From Achromobacter anxifer (GTDB lineage Bacteria; Pseudomonadota; Gammaproteobacteria; Burkholderiales; Burkholderiaceae_B), in contig NZ_CAHLAR010000002.1 of the NCBI RefSeq assembly GCF_903652925.1, positions 62,001-126,000 on the forward strand: 64,000 bases of DNA. Direction: 5' to 3'. The position numbers and the translations under genes are program-made. The notes under the pieces were generated by a model. It was not told where the DNA came from. It did not search any database and worked only from the letters and a program-made list of their open reading frames with translations. Position 1 is the first letter of the stretch. Every line of letters starts with the position of its first letter. Below are positions 29,989-39,239 of this stretch, piece after piece.

Positions 29989-32202
29989 ATGAAAATCCGA
30001 ACTCTTGCCTGCATGGCTGCCGCGCTGCCGTGCTATTTCCCCGTTGCCCAAGCCCAGACCGAGGCGCCCGCGGCCGGATCCGCGGGACCCGTCGTCTCCA
30101 TGGAAGCCATCAAGGTCGAGGCCAGCGCCGATGCGTCGGCGGGCGGCCTGGCCGAGCCCTTCGCGGGCGGGCAGGTTGCGCGCGGCGGCCGTGTCGGCCT
30201 GTTCGGCACGCAGGACAATATGGACACCCCGTTCAGCATCACCAGCTACACCAACGAGCTGATCCAGGACCGGCAGGCGCGCAGCGTGGGCGACGTGTTG
30301 CAGAACGATCCCGGCGTGCGCGTGGCGCGCGGTTTCGGCAACTTCCAGGAGTCGTACTTCATCCGCGGCTTCATCCTCAGTTCGGACGACGTGGCCTACA
30401 ACGGCCTCTACAGCCTGCTGCCGCGCCAGTACATCGCCACCGAACTGTTCGAGCGCGTGGAAGTCCTGCGCGGCGCCTCGACCTTCCTGACCGGCGCGGC
30501 GCCCAACGGCGGCGGCATCGGCGGCGTGATCAACCTGGTGCCCAAGCGCGCGCCGAACGATCCGCTGACCCGCATCACCACCGGCGTTTCCAGCGGCGGG
30601 CAGTTCCAGCTGTCCACCGACATCGCGCGCCGCTTCGGTCCCGACGACAGCACGGGCATACGGCTGAATGCCGCGCAGCATAGCGGCGATACGGGCATCG
30701 ACGATGAGCATTCGCGCACCACGCTGGTGTCGCTGGGCTTGGACTGGCGCTCGGCGGATACCCGCCTGTCCGCGGACATAGGCTGGCAGGAAAACAAGCT
30801 CAAGCGCGCGCGCCCCAACGTGTCCCTGACGGGGCTGAAGGATCATGTGCCCGCCGCGCCCGACGCCAGTTCGAATTATGCGCAGCCCTGGTCCTACTCG
30901 AACGAGCGCGACGTGTTCGGCACCGTGCGCGCCGAACATGACTTCAGCGACAAGCTGACGGCCTGGGCGGCCTTCGGCATGCGCCGCAGCGACGAGGCGA
31001 ACTCGCTGGGCAACGTCACGCTGACCAACGCCAGCACGGGCGCGGGCAACTTCTACCGTTTCGACAACACCCGCGAAGACAGCGTCAACACGGGCGAGCT
31101 GGGCTTGCGCGCCAAGGTCCGCACCGGCCCCGTGGGCCACGAACTCGTGGCATCCGCGGCCTTCTTCGACCTGAAGAAGCGCAACGCCTATGTGATGGAC
31201 TACAGGAACACCTTCCCCACCAACATCTACGATCCGATTTCGTACGACAAGCCCGCCTTCAGCGCGAATGCGCTGCGCGGCAACGACCTGGACGATCCGG
31301 CCTTGCAGGGCCGCATCCGCACCAGCAGCTACGCCATCGGCGACACCATGTCGTTCCTGGACGACCGGGTGCTGCTGACCCTGGGCGTGCGCCATCAGCG
31401 CCTGTCCTCGCGCAGCTACGCCTACAACACGGGCAAGGAGAACGGCGCCTACGACCAGAGCCGGAATTCGCCGGCCGCGGGCCTGGTGGTCAAGGTGGCG
31501 CCCAGCGTCTCGCTGTACGCGAATTACATCGAAGCGCTGGTGGCGGGCGATACGGCGCCCCTGAACGCCAACGGCAAGCCCGTGCCCAATGGCGGGGAAA
31601 GCCTGTCGCCGTATGTCTCCAAGCAGAAGGAAATCGGCGCCAAGTACGAGGGTGACGGCCTGGGCGCGGGCCTGGCCCTGTTCTCCACCGACAAGCCGCG
31701 CGCCGCTTATTCGGCGGACAACACCTTTACCGCTTCCGGCAAGGACCGCCACCAGGGCGTGGAGCTCACGATGTACGGCGAGCCGGTAAAGAGCGTGCGC
31801 CTGCTGGGCGGCCTGACCTGGCTGGATGCCAAGCAGCGTTCGACCGGCGACGCCGCCATCAATGGCAACCGCGTGATCGGCGTGCCGCGCTTCCAGGCCA
31901 ACATGGGCGTGGAATGGGACATCCCGGGCGTGCAGGGCCTGGCCGTGGACGGCCGCGTCGTCTATACCGGCGCATCCTATGCGGACGATGCCAATACGAT
32001 GAAGGTGCCCGGCTGGACCCGTTTCGACGCGGGCCTGCGCTACATGATGGACGTGGACGGCCATGTCGTGACCCTGCGCGCGCGCGTGGACAACATCGCC
32101 AACCGCAACTACTGGTCCTCGGTCGGCGGCTATCCGGGCAACGGCTATCTGGTGCTGGGCGGGCCGCGCAACTTCTCGCTCACGGCGAGCATGGATTTCT
32201 GA
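29989..32202 (+). CDS. TonB-dependent siderophore receptor
   Basis: 737-residue outer-membrane receptor. Signal peptide MKIRTLACMAAALPCYFPVAQAQ; plug domain at about residues 70-200 (TSYTNELIQDRQARSVGDVL, DPGVRVARGFGNFQESYFIR, RVEVLRGASTFLTGAAP), then a 22-strand type barrel ending YLVLGGPRNFSLTASMDF with the C-terminal Phe needed for outer-membrane insertion. Length and motifs match ferric hydroxamate or similar siderophore receptors, but the ligand cannot be read from sequence. The start was set at the ATG directly before the signal peptide; 52 upstream in-frame codons lack signal features. A Fur-like box lies upstream. Confidence 0.9.
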   Translation: MKIRTLACMAAALPCYFPVAQAQTEAPAAGSAGPVVSMEAIKVEASADASAGGLAEPFAGGQVARGGRVGLFGTQDNMDTPFSITSYTNELIQDRQARSVGDVLQNDPGVRVARGFGNFQESYFIRGFILSSDDVAYNGLYSLLPRQYIATELFERVEVLRGASTFLTGAAPNGGGIGGVINLVPKRAPNDPLTRITTGVSSGGQFQLSTDIARRFGPDDSTGIRLNAAQHSGDTGIDDEHSRTTLVSLGLDWRSADTRLSADIGWQENKLKRARPNVSLTGLKDHVPAAPDASSNYAQPWSYSNERDVFGTVRAEHDFSDKLTAWAAFGMRRSDEANSLGNVTLTNASTGAGNFYRFDNTREDSVNTGELGLRAKVRTGPVGHELVASAAFFDLKKRNAYVMDYRNTFPTNIYDPISYDKPAFSANALRGNDLDDPALQGRIRTSSYAIGDTMSFLDDRVLLTLGVRHQRLSSRSYAYNTGKENGAYDQSRNSPAAGLVVKVAPSVSLYANYIEALVAGDTAPLNANGKPVPNGGESLSPYVSKQKEIGAKYEGDGLGAGLALFSTDKPRAAYSADNTFTASGKDRHQGVELTMYGEPVKSVRLLGGLTWLDAKQRSTGDAAINGNRVIGVPRFQANMGVEWDIPGVQGLAVDGRVVYTGASYADDANTMKVPGWTRFDAGLRYMMDVDGHVVTLRARVDNIANRNYWSSVGGYPGNGYLVLGGPRNFSLTASMDF

Positions 32203-32215
32203 GTTCAGGCGGGGG

Positions 32216-32815
32216 TTACCAGAACCAGCCGCCGCGCGTCAGGTCGCCCTCGCAGCCTTTGTATTGCGAGGCGAATTTGTCGGCTCGGGCCTGCACCTTC
32301 TGCGACACGGTCTTGAGCCAGGCCTTGCGGTCGTAGCTGCGGTTGCGGTAGCCGGTCCAGCCTTCGTGGTAGTTCAGGTACTGGCCGTAGGCGTCGGACT
32401 TGGATACGCCATTGAGGCGCTGGGTCTTGTTCATGTACCAGCCCATGAAGTCGAGCGCATCGGCGAAGTCGTCGCGGCTGGAGCCCCAGCCGCCGGCGTC
32501 CTTCTTGTAGTCGTCCCAGGTTTCGTCCTTGACCTGCGCATACCCGTAGGCCGAACTGACGCGGCCCCAGGGGATGAAGCCCAGGAAATAGTAGCGGGGC
32601 GGCACGGCGTCATGCTTGAAGGAGGACTCCTGGTACATCATGGCCATGGGCACTTGCACTGGCGCGCCCCATTTCTTCTGCACCTTCAGCGCGGCATCGT
32701 GCCATTCGGGCTTTTCGCGGAAGATGGCGCAGATGTTCTCGGGATTCGAGGGCGGCGCGGTGGCGCAGCCGGCAAGCGCCAGCAACAGCAGCGGCGGCAG
32801 CAGGAGCCGGGTCAT
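32216..32815 (-). CDS. Lipoprotein with lytic transglycosylase (SLT-like) domain
   Basis: 199-residue lipoprotein: signal peptide with lipobox LAGC (Cys17), then a lysozyme-like domain. The likely catalytic Glu is in MMYQESSFKHDA, followed by AYGYAQVKDETWDDY and a late YLNYHEGWTGYRNRSY. Members of this family cleave or bind peptidoglycan. It is convergent with the TonB receptor gene and transcribed alone. Gene name not assigned. Confidence 0.82.
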   Translation of the reverse strand: MTRLLLPPLLLLALAGCATAPPSNPENICAIFREKPEWHDAALKVQKKWGAPVQVPMAMMYQESSFKHDAVPPRYYFLGFIPWGRVSSAYGYAQVKDETWDDYKKDAGGWGSSRDDFADALDFMGWYMNKTQRLNGVSKSDAYGQYLNYHEGWTGYRNRSYDRKAWLKTVSQKVQARADKFASQYKGCEGDLTRGGWFW

Positions 32816-32955
32816 TGGCGGTCTTCCTCCGGAGATCGGGGCAGGGTTAGGGGGCGGATGTCACAAGTTACCGCGATTGTATGAAAACGTATCGCGGAAA
32901 AAGTTCCGTCCCCGGAATTTTCCGACCAAACCACATGCCGCCTGGGACCGGCAAA

Positions 32956-32986
32956 GAAAAACGGCCCCGGATCGCTCCGGGGCCGT
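32956..32986 (-). terminator. Rho-independent terminator of acnB
   Basis: Perfect 11-bp stem ACGGCCCCGGA / TCCGGGGCCGT with loop TCGC; reading on the minus strand it is followed by TTTTT. It lies 37 bases after the acnB stop codon. Confidence 0.9.
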
Positions 32987-33023
32987 CTTGCAGGCGATGC
33001 AGCCAGGCTGCGCCGCGCGATGC

Positions 33024-35615
33024 TTAGACTTCGATGACGTCAGCCACGTCCTTGTAGTCCGCGATCTTGTCGAAGTTCAGGTACTGGTAGATCTGGTCGC
33101 CGCTCTTGTTGATGACGCCCATGTCGGCCATGTACTCGTCCTTGGTCGGGATGCGGCCCAGCTTCGAGCAGATGGCGGCCAGTTCGGCCGAACCCAGGTA
33201 CACGTTGGTGTTCTTGCCCAGGCGGTTCGGGAAGTTGCGGGTGCTGGTCGACATGACGGTCGCGCCTTCGCGCACCTGCGCCTGGTTGCCCATGCACAGC
33301 GAGCAGCCCGGCATTTCCGTACGGGCGCCGGCGGTGCCGAACACGCCATAGTGGCCTTCCTCGGTCAGCTGGGTGGCGTCCATCTTGGTCGGCGGAGCGA
33401 CCCACAGCTTGACCGGGATGTCGCGCTTGCCTTCCAGCAGCTTGGAGGCTGCGCGGAAGTGGCCGATGTTGGTCATGCAGCTGCCGATGAACACTTCGTC
33501 GATCTTGGCGCCGGCGACTTCCGACAGCGTCTTCACGTCGTCGGGGTCGTTCGGGCAGGCCACGATGGGCTCGTGCACGTCGGCCAGGTCGATCTCGATC
33601 ACGGCGGCGTACTCGGCGTCGGCGTCCGGCTCCAGCAGCTTGGGATCGGCCAGCCAGGCTTCCATCGCCTTGATGCGGCGGCCCAGCGTGCGCTCGTCTT
33701 CGTAGCCGTTGGCGATCATCCACTTCAGCATCACGATGTTGCTGTTGATGTACTCGATGATCGGTTCCTTGTTCAGGCGCACCGAGCAGCCGGCGGCCGA
33801 ACGTTCGGCGGAAGCGTCCGACAGTTCAAAGGCTTGTTCGACCTTCAGGTCGGGCAGGCCTTCGATTTCCAGGATGCGGCCGGAGAAGATGTTCTTCTTG
33901 CCTTGCTTGGCGACCGTCAGCAGGCCTTGCTTGATGGCGTACAGCGGGATCGCGTTGACCAGGTCGCGCAGGGTCACGCCGGGTTGCAGCTTGCCCTTGA
34001 AGCGGACCAGCACCGATTCCGGCATGTCCAGAGGCATCACGCCGGTGGCGGCGGCAAAGGCGACCAGGCCCGAACCGGCCGGGAACGAGATGCCGATGGG
34101 GAAGCGGGTGTGCGAGTCGCCGCCGGTGCCGACGGTGTCGGGCAGCAGCATGCGGTTCAGCCACGAGTGGATCACGCCGTCGCCCGGGCGCAGCGAGACG
34201 CCGCCGCGGGTGCTGATGAATTCCGGCAGCGTGTGGTGCGTCTTGACGTCCACGGGCTTGGGGTAGGCGGCGGTGTGGCAGAACGACTGCATCACCAGGT
34301 CGGCCGAGAAGCCCAGGCAGGCCAGGTCCTTCAGCTCGTCGCGGGTCATGGGGCCGGTGGTGTCCTGGCTGCCGACCGAGGTCATCTTCGGTTCGCAGTA
34401 GGTGCCCGGGCGGATGCCCTTGCCCTCGGCCAGGCCGCAGGCGCGGCCGACCATCTTTTGGGCCAGCGTGTAGCCCTTGCCGGTGTCGGCCGGGTCCTTG
34501 GGCAGGCGGAACAGCGTCGACGGCGCCAAGCCCAGCGCTTCGCGCGCCTTGGAGGTCAGGCCGCGGCCGACGATCAGCGGAATGCGGCCGCCGGCGCGCA
34601 CTTCGTCGAACAGCACGTCCGACTTCACTTCGAATTCGGCGATGACTTCGCCGTTCTTCAGGGCCTTGCCTTCATAGGGGCGCAGCTCGACTACGTCGCC
34701 CATTTCCATCTTGGAAACGTCGAGTTCGATCGGCAGGGCGCCGGCGTCTTCCATGGTGTTGTAGAAGATCGGGGCGATCTTGTTGCCCAGGCACACGCCG
34801 CCGAAGCGCTTGTTCGGCACGAAGGGGATGTCTTCGCCCGTGAACCACAGCACCGAGTTGGTGGCCGACTTGCGCGACGAACCCGTGCCGACCACGTCAC
34901 CGACGTAGGCGACCAGGTGGCCCTTTTCCTTCAGGGATTCGATGAACTTGACCGGGCCGCGCTTGCCGTCTTCTTCCGGTTCGAACGCCGCGCCGTCGCG
35001 CTTGTTCTTCAGCATCGCCAGGGCGTGCATCGGGATGTCGGGACGGGTGGTGGCGTCGGGGGCCGGCGACAGGTCGTCGGTGTTGGTTTCGCCGGGCACC
35101 TTGAAGACGGTGATCGTCAGGCTTTGCGGCAGTTCCGGACGGCTGGTGAACCATTCGGCGTCGGCCCAGCTCTGCATCACGGACTTGGCGTTGGCGTTGC
35201 CCTTGTCCGCCTTTTCCTTCACGTCGTGGAAGGCGTCGAACATCAACAGGGTCTTCTTCAGCGCATCGGCGGCGATGGTGCCGATTTCAGCGTCGTCCAG
35301 CAGGTCGACCAGCGGGCCAATGTTGTAGCCGCCCAGCATGGTGCCGAGCAGTTCAGTCGCCTTGGCGCGGCTGATCAGCGCACAAGCTTCCTTGCCCAGG
35401 GCCACGGCGGCCAGGTACGAAGCCTTGACCTTGGCGGCATCGTCCACGCCCGCGGGCACGCGGTGGGTCAGCAGGTCGACCAGGTTCTGCTCTTCGCCAG
35501 CGGGCGGGTTCTTGAGCAGTTCGATCAGTTCAGCGGTTTGTTTGGCCGTAAGGGGCAGCGGGGGAATCCCCAGAGCCGCGCGTTCGGCAACGTGTTGGCG
35601 GTAATTATCCAGCAT
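33024..35615 (-). CDS. acnB: Aconitate hydratase B (2-methylisocitrate dehydratase)
   Basis: 863-residue bifunctional aconitase of the AcnB type, with the N-terminal HEAT-like and swivel domains ahead of the catalytic core. Start [20 protein letters not shown] is canonical. Cluster Cys are visible in [13 protein letters not shown] and [12 protein letters not shown]. It works in the TCA cycle and can take part in the methylcitrate cycle. No prp genes are adjacent. It is transcribed alone from a region that carries the same operator-like element as acnA. Confidence 0.97.
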   Translation of the reverse strand: MLDNYRQHVAERAALGIPPLPLTAKQTAELIELLKNPPAGEEQNLVDLLTHRVPAGVDDAAKVKASYLAAVALGKEACALISRAKATELLGTMLGGYNIGPLVDLLDDAEIGTIAADALKKTLLMFDAFHDVKEKADKGNANAKSVMQSWADAEWFTSRPELPQSLTITVFKVPGETNTDDLSPAPDATTRPDIPMHALAMLKNKRDGAAFEPEEDGKRGPVKFIESLKEKGHLVAYVGDVVGTGSSRKSATNSVLWFTGEDIPFVPNKRFGGVCLGNKIAPIFYNTMEDAGALPIELDVSKMEMGDVVELRPYEGKALKNGEVIAEFEVKSDVLFDEVRAGGRIPLIVGRGLTSKAREALGLAPSTLFRLPKDPADTGKGYTLAQKMVGRACGLAEGKGIRPGTYCEPKMTSVGSQDTTGPMTRDELKDLACLGFSADLVMQSFCHTAAYPKPVDVKTHHTLPEFISTRGGVSLRPGDGVIHSWLNRMLLPDTVGTGGDSHTRFPIGISFPAGSGLVAFAAATGVMPLDMPESVLVRFKGKLQPGVTLRDLVNAIPLYAIKQGLLTVAKQGKKNIFSGRILEIEGLPDLKVEQAFELSDASAERSAAGCSVRLNKEPIIEYINSNIVMLKWMIANGYEDERTLGRRIKAMEAWLADPKLLEPDADAEYAAVIEIDLADVHEPIVACPNDPDDVKTLSEVAGAKIDEVFIGSCMTNIGHFRAASKLLEGKRDIPVKLWVAPPTKMDATQLTEEGHYGVFGTAGARTEMPGCSLCMGNQAQVREGATVMSTSTRNFPNRLGKNTNVYLGSAELAAICSKLGRIPTKDEYMADMGVINKSGDQIYQYLNFDKIADYKDVADVIEV

Positions 35616-35690
35616 GTGAGGCCTGCTCAAAGTCGGGTTGGAAGAAGGGTTGTCGGCAGGATTGTAGAGGGAACCAGGGGACGCAAGCAA

Positions 35691-35717
35691 ATGTCTTATA
35701 TCTTATATAAGACTTGG
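35691..35717 (-). promoter_or_regulatory. Operator-like element upstream of acnB, identical to that of acnA
   Basis: 27 bases identical to 16314-16340: arms GTCTTATAT (35693-35701) and ATATAAGAC (35705-35713) around CTT, with TCTTATATAAGA overlapping. The element lies 76 bases before the acnB start, in the same orientation relative to the gene as at acnA. The flanks differ, so this is a conserved site and not a duplicated segment. A -35 box is not obvious here. Confidence 0.8.
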
Positions 35718-35790
35718 GTCCATAGCTGTTGCTTAAGGGCGACGCAGGACGGCGCAGGGCACGCAGGACGGTGCGCCCCGGGGCGACGCC

Positions 35791-35838
35791 GGCAGAGGGG
35801 ACGGTCGGCAGTGGGGACGGTCGGTAGAGGGGAAGGCC
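35791..35838. repeat. Three tandem 16-bp repeats
   Basis: Copies GGCAGAGGGGACGGTC, GGCAGTGGGGACGGTC and GGTAGAGGGGAAGGCC lie head to tail in the gap between acnB and the gene ending at 35875. The second differs from the first at one base, the third at three. G-rich on the plus strand. No known function. Confidence 0.75.
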
Positions 35839-35854
35839 GGCGGGGCCGCCGGCC
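35835..35854. terminator. GC-rich hairpin after the FxLYD-like membrane protein gene
   Basis: GGCCGGCGG / CCGCCGGCC, a perfect 9-bp stem with a 2-base loop, 20 bases past the stop of the minus-strand gene. No T run, so it may only stabilise the 3' end. Confidence 0.45.
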
Positions 35855-35874
35855 GGGCGTGCCGGGGGAACGGC

Positions 35875-36771
35875 CTAGCGCGTGCCGGCGTCGTACACCA
35901 CGGCTACCCGGGCGAAGTTGCCGCCGTACTGCTTGACGTTTACCTGGAAGGGCGCGCTTTCCTCGGGCTTGAGCTTAGGCAGCCGCAGCTCCTGGAAAAC
36001 GGCACCGGTCAACTTGTCCTGCGCGTCGTACAGGCTGACCCAGACCTTGACGTTCTCGACCTCGGACTGGCTCTCGTTGCGCACGCGGCCGTGCACGGTC
36101 ACGTACTTGTAGCGGAAGCGGTAGGTGAAGTTCAGGGTGCCGGTGCCGACCTGGGCCTCAGTGTTTTCCACCGTGATCGTCAACTTGGGGCGCGGGCCGG
36201 GCAGGGCGGCGCGCTTGGCGGGCAGCCAGTCGGTCTTGACCTCGGTATAGCGGTCGACGCGGCCGGTGAATTCCACCGGCACCCGCTCTCCGGGGTAGAG
36301 ATGCGTCGGCAGGCTCCAGGTCTGCCGCAGGTCCAGCCGGTTGGATCCGTCGAACACCGCGATATTGGCCTTCGGCGACAGGGCCACATACTGGTCGCTG
36401 GTATTGACCAGTTCGGCGTACATGACCGGACGTTCGATCTCGTCCAGCAGGCGGCGCGGCGCGGACAGCTTGAGGGCACTGGAGTCGAACAGGGCAAAGT
36501 TCGGGTCCAGCAGTTCTTCGGTGGTCAGGCGGACGTGGTCGACGACCCTTACGTCGGCGGGGCTGACTCGCACGATGCGGCTGGGGGGCGCTTCTTCCTT
36601 GGGCGCAACGGGCGCGGCGGCCTGCGGCGGCGCGGCGGCGGGACGCGCGCTCCAGGGCAGGACGTTGGTGTACTTCCACAGGGCGAAGCCGCCGGCGGCA
36701 AGGATGATCAGCGCCAGTCCGGCGGCGGCCGGCCGGGACAGGGGCTTGGAATCGGACTGGCTAGCTTTCAC
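35875..36771 (-). CDS. Single-span membrane protein with FxLYD-like domain
   Basis: 298-residue protein of unknown function. A short cytoplasmic N-terminus is followed by one membrane helix (AAGLALIILAAGGFALW, about residues 15-31), a Pro/Ala linker, and an extracytoplasmic body. The last 90 residues (KYVTVHGRVRNESQSEVENV, then KVWVSLYDAQDKLTG) match the FxLYD pattern, a beta-sandwich seen in surface proteins. Its start overlaps the end of the upstream gene by 11 bases, so the two are made together. Neither has a recognised function. Confidence 0.7.
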   Translation of the reverse strand: MKASQSDSKPLSRPAAAGLALIILAAGGFALWKYTNVLPWSARPAAAPPQAAAPVAPKEEAPPSRIVRVSPADVRVVDHVRLTTEELLDPNFALFDSSALKLSAPRRLLDEIERPVMYAELVNTSDQYVALSPKANIAVFDGSNRLDLRQTWSLPTHLYPGERVPVEFTGRVDRYTEVKTDWLPAKRAALPGPRPKLTITVENTEAQVGTGTLNFTYRFRYKYVTVHGRVRNESQSEVENVKVWVSLYDAQDKLTGAVFQELRLPKLKPEESAPFQVNVKQYGGNFARVAVVYDAGTR

Positions 36772-37645
36772 TTTGCACCATGTAATCGTAGGACGCGACC
36801 TGGCCCTCGGCCAGCATTTCGCAGCGCACGTCGAAGGACGTCAGGGCGTTCGGCGCCAGCGTGCTGGCTGAGCCGTAGCCGTTGCCTATGCCGATCAGCT
36901 TGCCGTCGGCGCCGTACAGCATCACCGTGATCTGGCTGCTGCTGGCCGGCGCGGCGCCGTTGTTCTTCAACAGGCCGACCAGGCGGTAGGCGCCGTCATT
37001 GCGCACCAGCTGCACCTTGCTGGCGGCCACGTCGTTGTTCTTGCCCCGGGCCGGCGACGGCTGCGAGACCTGCAGCGTGTAGCGGCTGTAGGCCTGGCTC
37101 GGCGTGGAGATCGTGACGGGCGTGTATTCGCCCGGCTGCAGCGTGCGGCCGGACGAGGATCCCGACATGGACGGCAGCGACATTTCTCCCTGGAAGAACG
37201 AGGCGGTGACGCGCGGAATGTCGATCTTCTTGCCGGTCTCGTTGCGCATGATCATGACCAGCTGCGTGCGGTCGCGGACGCGGAGCTCCTGCACGTCGGT
37301 CAGCTTGACCAGCGAGGCGTCGATGGGCGGCGGCGCGGGCGGCAGGCGGGGGCTGGAGGACCGGGGACTCAGCGCGGACATGATCAGCGGGATCGCGATG
37401 ATGACCGCGATGCCCGCCGCGGCCGCTGCGATGGCGCGCGGGCCCAGCTGTGGCGCGGCGGGGGCCGGCTGCTGCATGCCCCGCAGGATCTTTTCCAGCC
37501 TCTGGGCTACGTTGTCTTCGACCAGCGTGACCGCGTGGCAATGGCTGCAGCGGTATTCGTTGGTGTCCAGCTTGGTGAATTGAGCGCTGCCGCAGGTGGA
37601 GCAGGTCAGGGTCACCGTATTGATCGTGGTCTGTTTGGGCGTCAT
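36761..37645 (-). CDS. Zinc-ribbon membrane protein with FxLYD-like domain
   Basis: 294-residue protein of unknown function. The N-terminus carries a zinc ribbon (CSTCGS at about residues 15-20 and CSHCHA at about 33-38), followed by a coiled helix (VAQRLEKILRGM), a membrane helix (AIAAAAAGIAVIIAIPLIM, about 70-90) and an extracytoplasmic part with two beta-rich stretches, the last (YRLVGLLKNNGAAPASSSQI, then VMLYGADGKLIG) again FxLYD-like. The start is set at MTPKQTT, where the family-like sequence begins; 19 upstream codons are open. It overlaps the next gene, which also has a membrane helix and FxLYD domain. Confidence 0.7.
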   Translation of the reverse strand: MTPKQTTINTVTLTCSTCGSAQFTKLDTNEYRCSHCHAVTLVEDNVAQRLEKILRGMQQPAPAAPQLGPRAIAAAAAGIAVIIAIPLIMSALSPRSSSPRLPPAPPPIDASLVKLTDVQELRVRDRTQLVMIMRNETGKKIDIPRVTASFFQGEMSLPSMSGSSSGRTLQPGEYTPVTISTPSQAYSRYTLQVSQPSPARGKNNDVAASKVQLVRNDGAYRLVGLLKNNGAAPASSSQITVMLYGADGKLIGIGNGYGSASTLAPNALTSFDVRCEMLAEGQVASYDYMVQSES

Positions 37646-37934
37646 TCTCGCGGGCGCGCGCGCCGGACCCTGGCGGCGCGCCGGATGGCGCGGCGGGAGC
37701 AAAGCGCAACGGGTTTACAGGGCGGCAAGGATAGCGGCAGGGCGCGGCAGGCGTGGTGCATGAGCGCATCTATTTGTGACAAAATATGTGGGCAGGCGTC
37801 GCGGTGCTATCATCGCTGGCGAAAAAAAAACGATCCAACGCAGACCCTCAGCTGTACCCCGTCGATCCGCTCCCGTGCCGCGCAGCCGCGCCGCCCCGGG
37901 CAGAGCCGAGGCAGGTCAGGCTCTTCCCACTAGC
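37646..37934. other. 289-base gap upstream of TauE/SafE gene
   Basis: Divergent promoter space between the zinc-ribbon gene and the exporter gene. It holds a run of nine A (37822-37830), conspicuous in GC-rich DNA, and AT-rich TGACAAAATATG near 37780. I see no gene or convincing promoter pair. Confidence 0.4.
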
Positions 37935-38699
37935 ATGAGCATTTCCCAATATTTGCTGTTCCTCGCTTGCGTGGCGCTCGCCACCTATGCGCAGACCATG
38001 ACGGGTTTCGCCTTCGGCTTGGTGCTGCTGGGCCTGTCGGGGGTGTTCCAGCTGGCGTCCGTGTCCGAAGTCGCCAATGTGGTCAGCGTGTTGTCGCTGG
38101 TGAACGCGGCCGTGACGCTGGCGCGGGCCAAGCCCCAGGTGAACTGGTCGCTGCTGCGGCCCGCCATGGCCAGCAGCCTGCTGGGCGTGGGGGCGGGCGT
38201 GGCCGCGCTGGCCTGGATCAGCGGATCCATGAGCGTGCTGCTGCAGCTGCTATTGGGCTGCACCATCCTGGCTTGCGCCGTGCTGCTGGTGGCGCGGGCG
38301 CAGCCGCTGGCGAGCGTGTCGTCGCGCGGCTCGTTCGTGTTCTTCGGGGCCGTGTCGGGCGTGCTGGGAGGCCTGTTCTCCAGCGCCGGGCCGCCCATGG
38401 TCTATCACCTGTACCGCCAGCCGCTGCCGCTGGCGGCTATCCGCAACAGCCTGCTGATCCTGTTTTCGCTCAACGCGGTGGTGCGGCTGACGCTGGTGAC
38501 CGGGCAGGGCGCCTTCATGGCCTCGTCGTTCTGGCTGAGCCTGCTGGCGCTGCCCGTCGTGATCGGCGTGACCTGGGTGGCGCGTCGCTACAGCACGGCC
38601 GGTTCCATGAAGACCGTCAAGCGCATGGTGTTCGTGCTGTTGCTGGCGGCCGGCCTGGGATTGATCGTGCCGGCCTTCAAGGCGCTGGCCGCGGGCTAG
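37935..38699 (+). CDS. TauE/SafE family membrane exporter
   Basis: 254-residue integral membrane protein with about eight hydrophobic segments. Family features are YAQTMTGFAFGLVLLGLSG near the N-terminus and GVLGGLFSSAGPPMVYHLYR in the middle, the two internally repeated Gly-rich motifs of TauE/SafE/DUF81. Members export sulfite, sulfoacetate or other organic anions; the substrate here is unknown. Start chosen at MSISQYLLF since the first membrane helix begins there; 53 upstream in-frame codons are basic and non-conserved in look. Confidence 0.85.
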   Translation: MSISQYLLFLACVALATYAQTMTGFAFGLVLLGLSGVFQLASVSEVANVVSVLSLVNAAVTLARAKPQVNWSLLRPAMASSLLGVGAGVAALAWISGSMSVLLQLLLGCTILACAVLLVARAQPLASVSSRGSFVFFGAVSGVLGGLFSSAGPPMVYHLYRQPLPLAAIRNSLLILFSLNAVVRLTLVTGQGAFMASSFWLSLLALPVVIGVTWVARRYSTAGSMKTVKRMVFVLLLAAGLGLIVPAFKALAAG

Positions 38700-38715
38700 C
38701 CGCGGCGACGCGGCG

Positions 38716-39156
38716 TCAGCCGCGTTCGCCGGTGATGTAGCGTTCGAGTTCGTTGATGATGAACTTCTGTTCGCTCATGAGATCCTTCACCAGGTCGCCG
38801 ATGGAGACCAGGCCGATCAGCTTGCCGTCCTCGATGACAGGGAGATGACGGAAATGGCGTTCGGTCATCATCGCCATGCAGTGCTCGCGGGTGTCCGCGC
38901 GGCCCACGTAATACACGGAGTCGGTCATGATGTCGCGCACTTTGGTGGTGCGCGAGGAGCGGTCCTGCAGCACGATCTTGCGGGCATAGTCGCGCTCGGT
39001 CAGCATGCCCAGCACCGCATCGCCCTGGACCACCACCACGGCGCCGATGCTGCGTTCCGCCATGATCTTGATGGCTTCGTAGACCGACGCATCGGGCGAA
39101 ACCGTCACGACGGAATGGTTGGCTTTTTCCCTGAGTATCTCAGCAACTGTCTTCAC
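38716..39156 (-). CDS. CBS-domain pair protein
   Basis: 146-residue cytosolic protein made of two CBS motifs (about residues 8-65, VTVSPDASVYEAIKIMAERS with LGMLTERDYARKI; and 75-130, VRDIMTDSVYYVGRADTREH with LIGLVSIGDLVKDL). Such stand-alone pairs bind adenine nucleotides. Start is GTG at 39156, preceded by GGGAG. Same type as widespread stress CBS proteins; no partner is evident. It converges with the TauE/SafE gene. Confidence 0.9.
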   Translation of the reverse strand: MKTVAEILREKANHSVVTVSPDASVYEAIKIMAERSIGAVVVVQGDAVLGMLTERDYARKIVLQDRSSRTTKVRDIMTDSVYYVGRADTREHCMAMMTERHFRHLPVIEDGKLIGLVSIGDLVKDLMSEQKFIINELERYITGERG

Positions 39157-39239
39157 GATGCGCTCCCGTATCGCTGGTGAGGAACAAACCCATGCTCCAT
39201 CCTAAGCCTGCCTGCGGTGTTGCCGCAAGCGCGGCGCGA

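Noticed and set aside
32616-35936. Very long open frame (1106 codons) on the plus strand opposite acnB
   Set aside because: It mirrors acnB codon by codon, has a His/Gln/Val-rich composition typical of antisense frames in GC-rich DNA, and shows no domain. The same holds for the 915-codon frame opposite acnA (13457-16204) and the 709-codon frame opposite tadB-tadC (795-2924).
37822-37830. Run of nine A upstream of the TauE/SafE gene as a possible slippage switch
   Set aside because: It lies outside the supported coding region (start at 37935), so slippage would not change the protein. Noted only as a compositional oddity.
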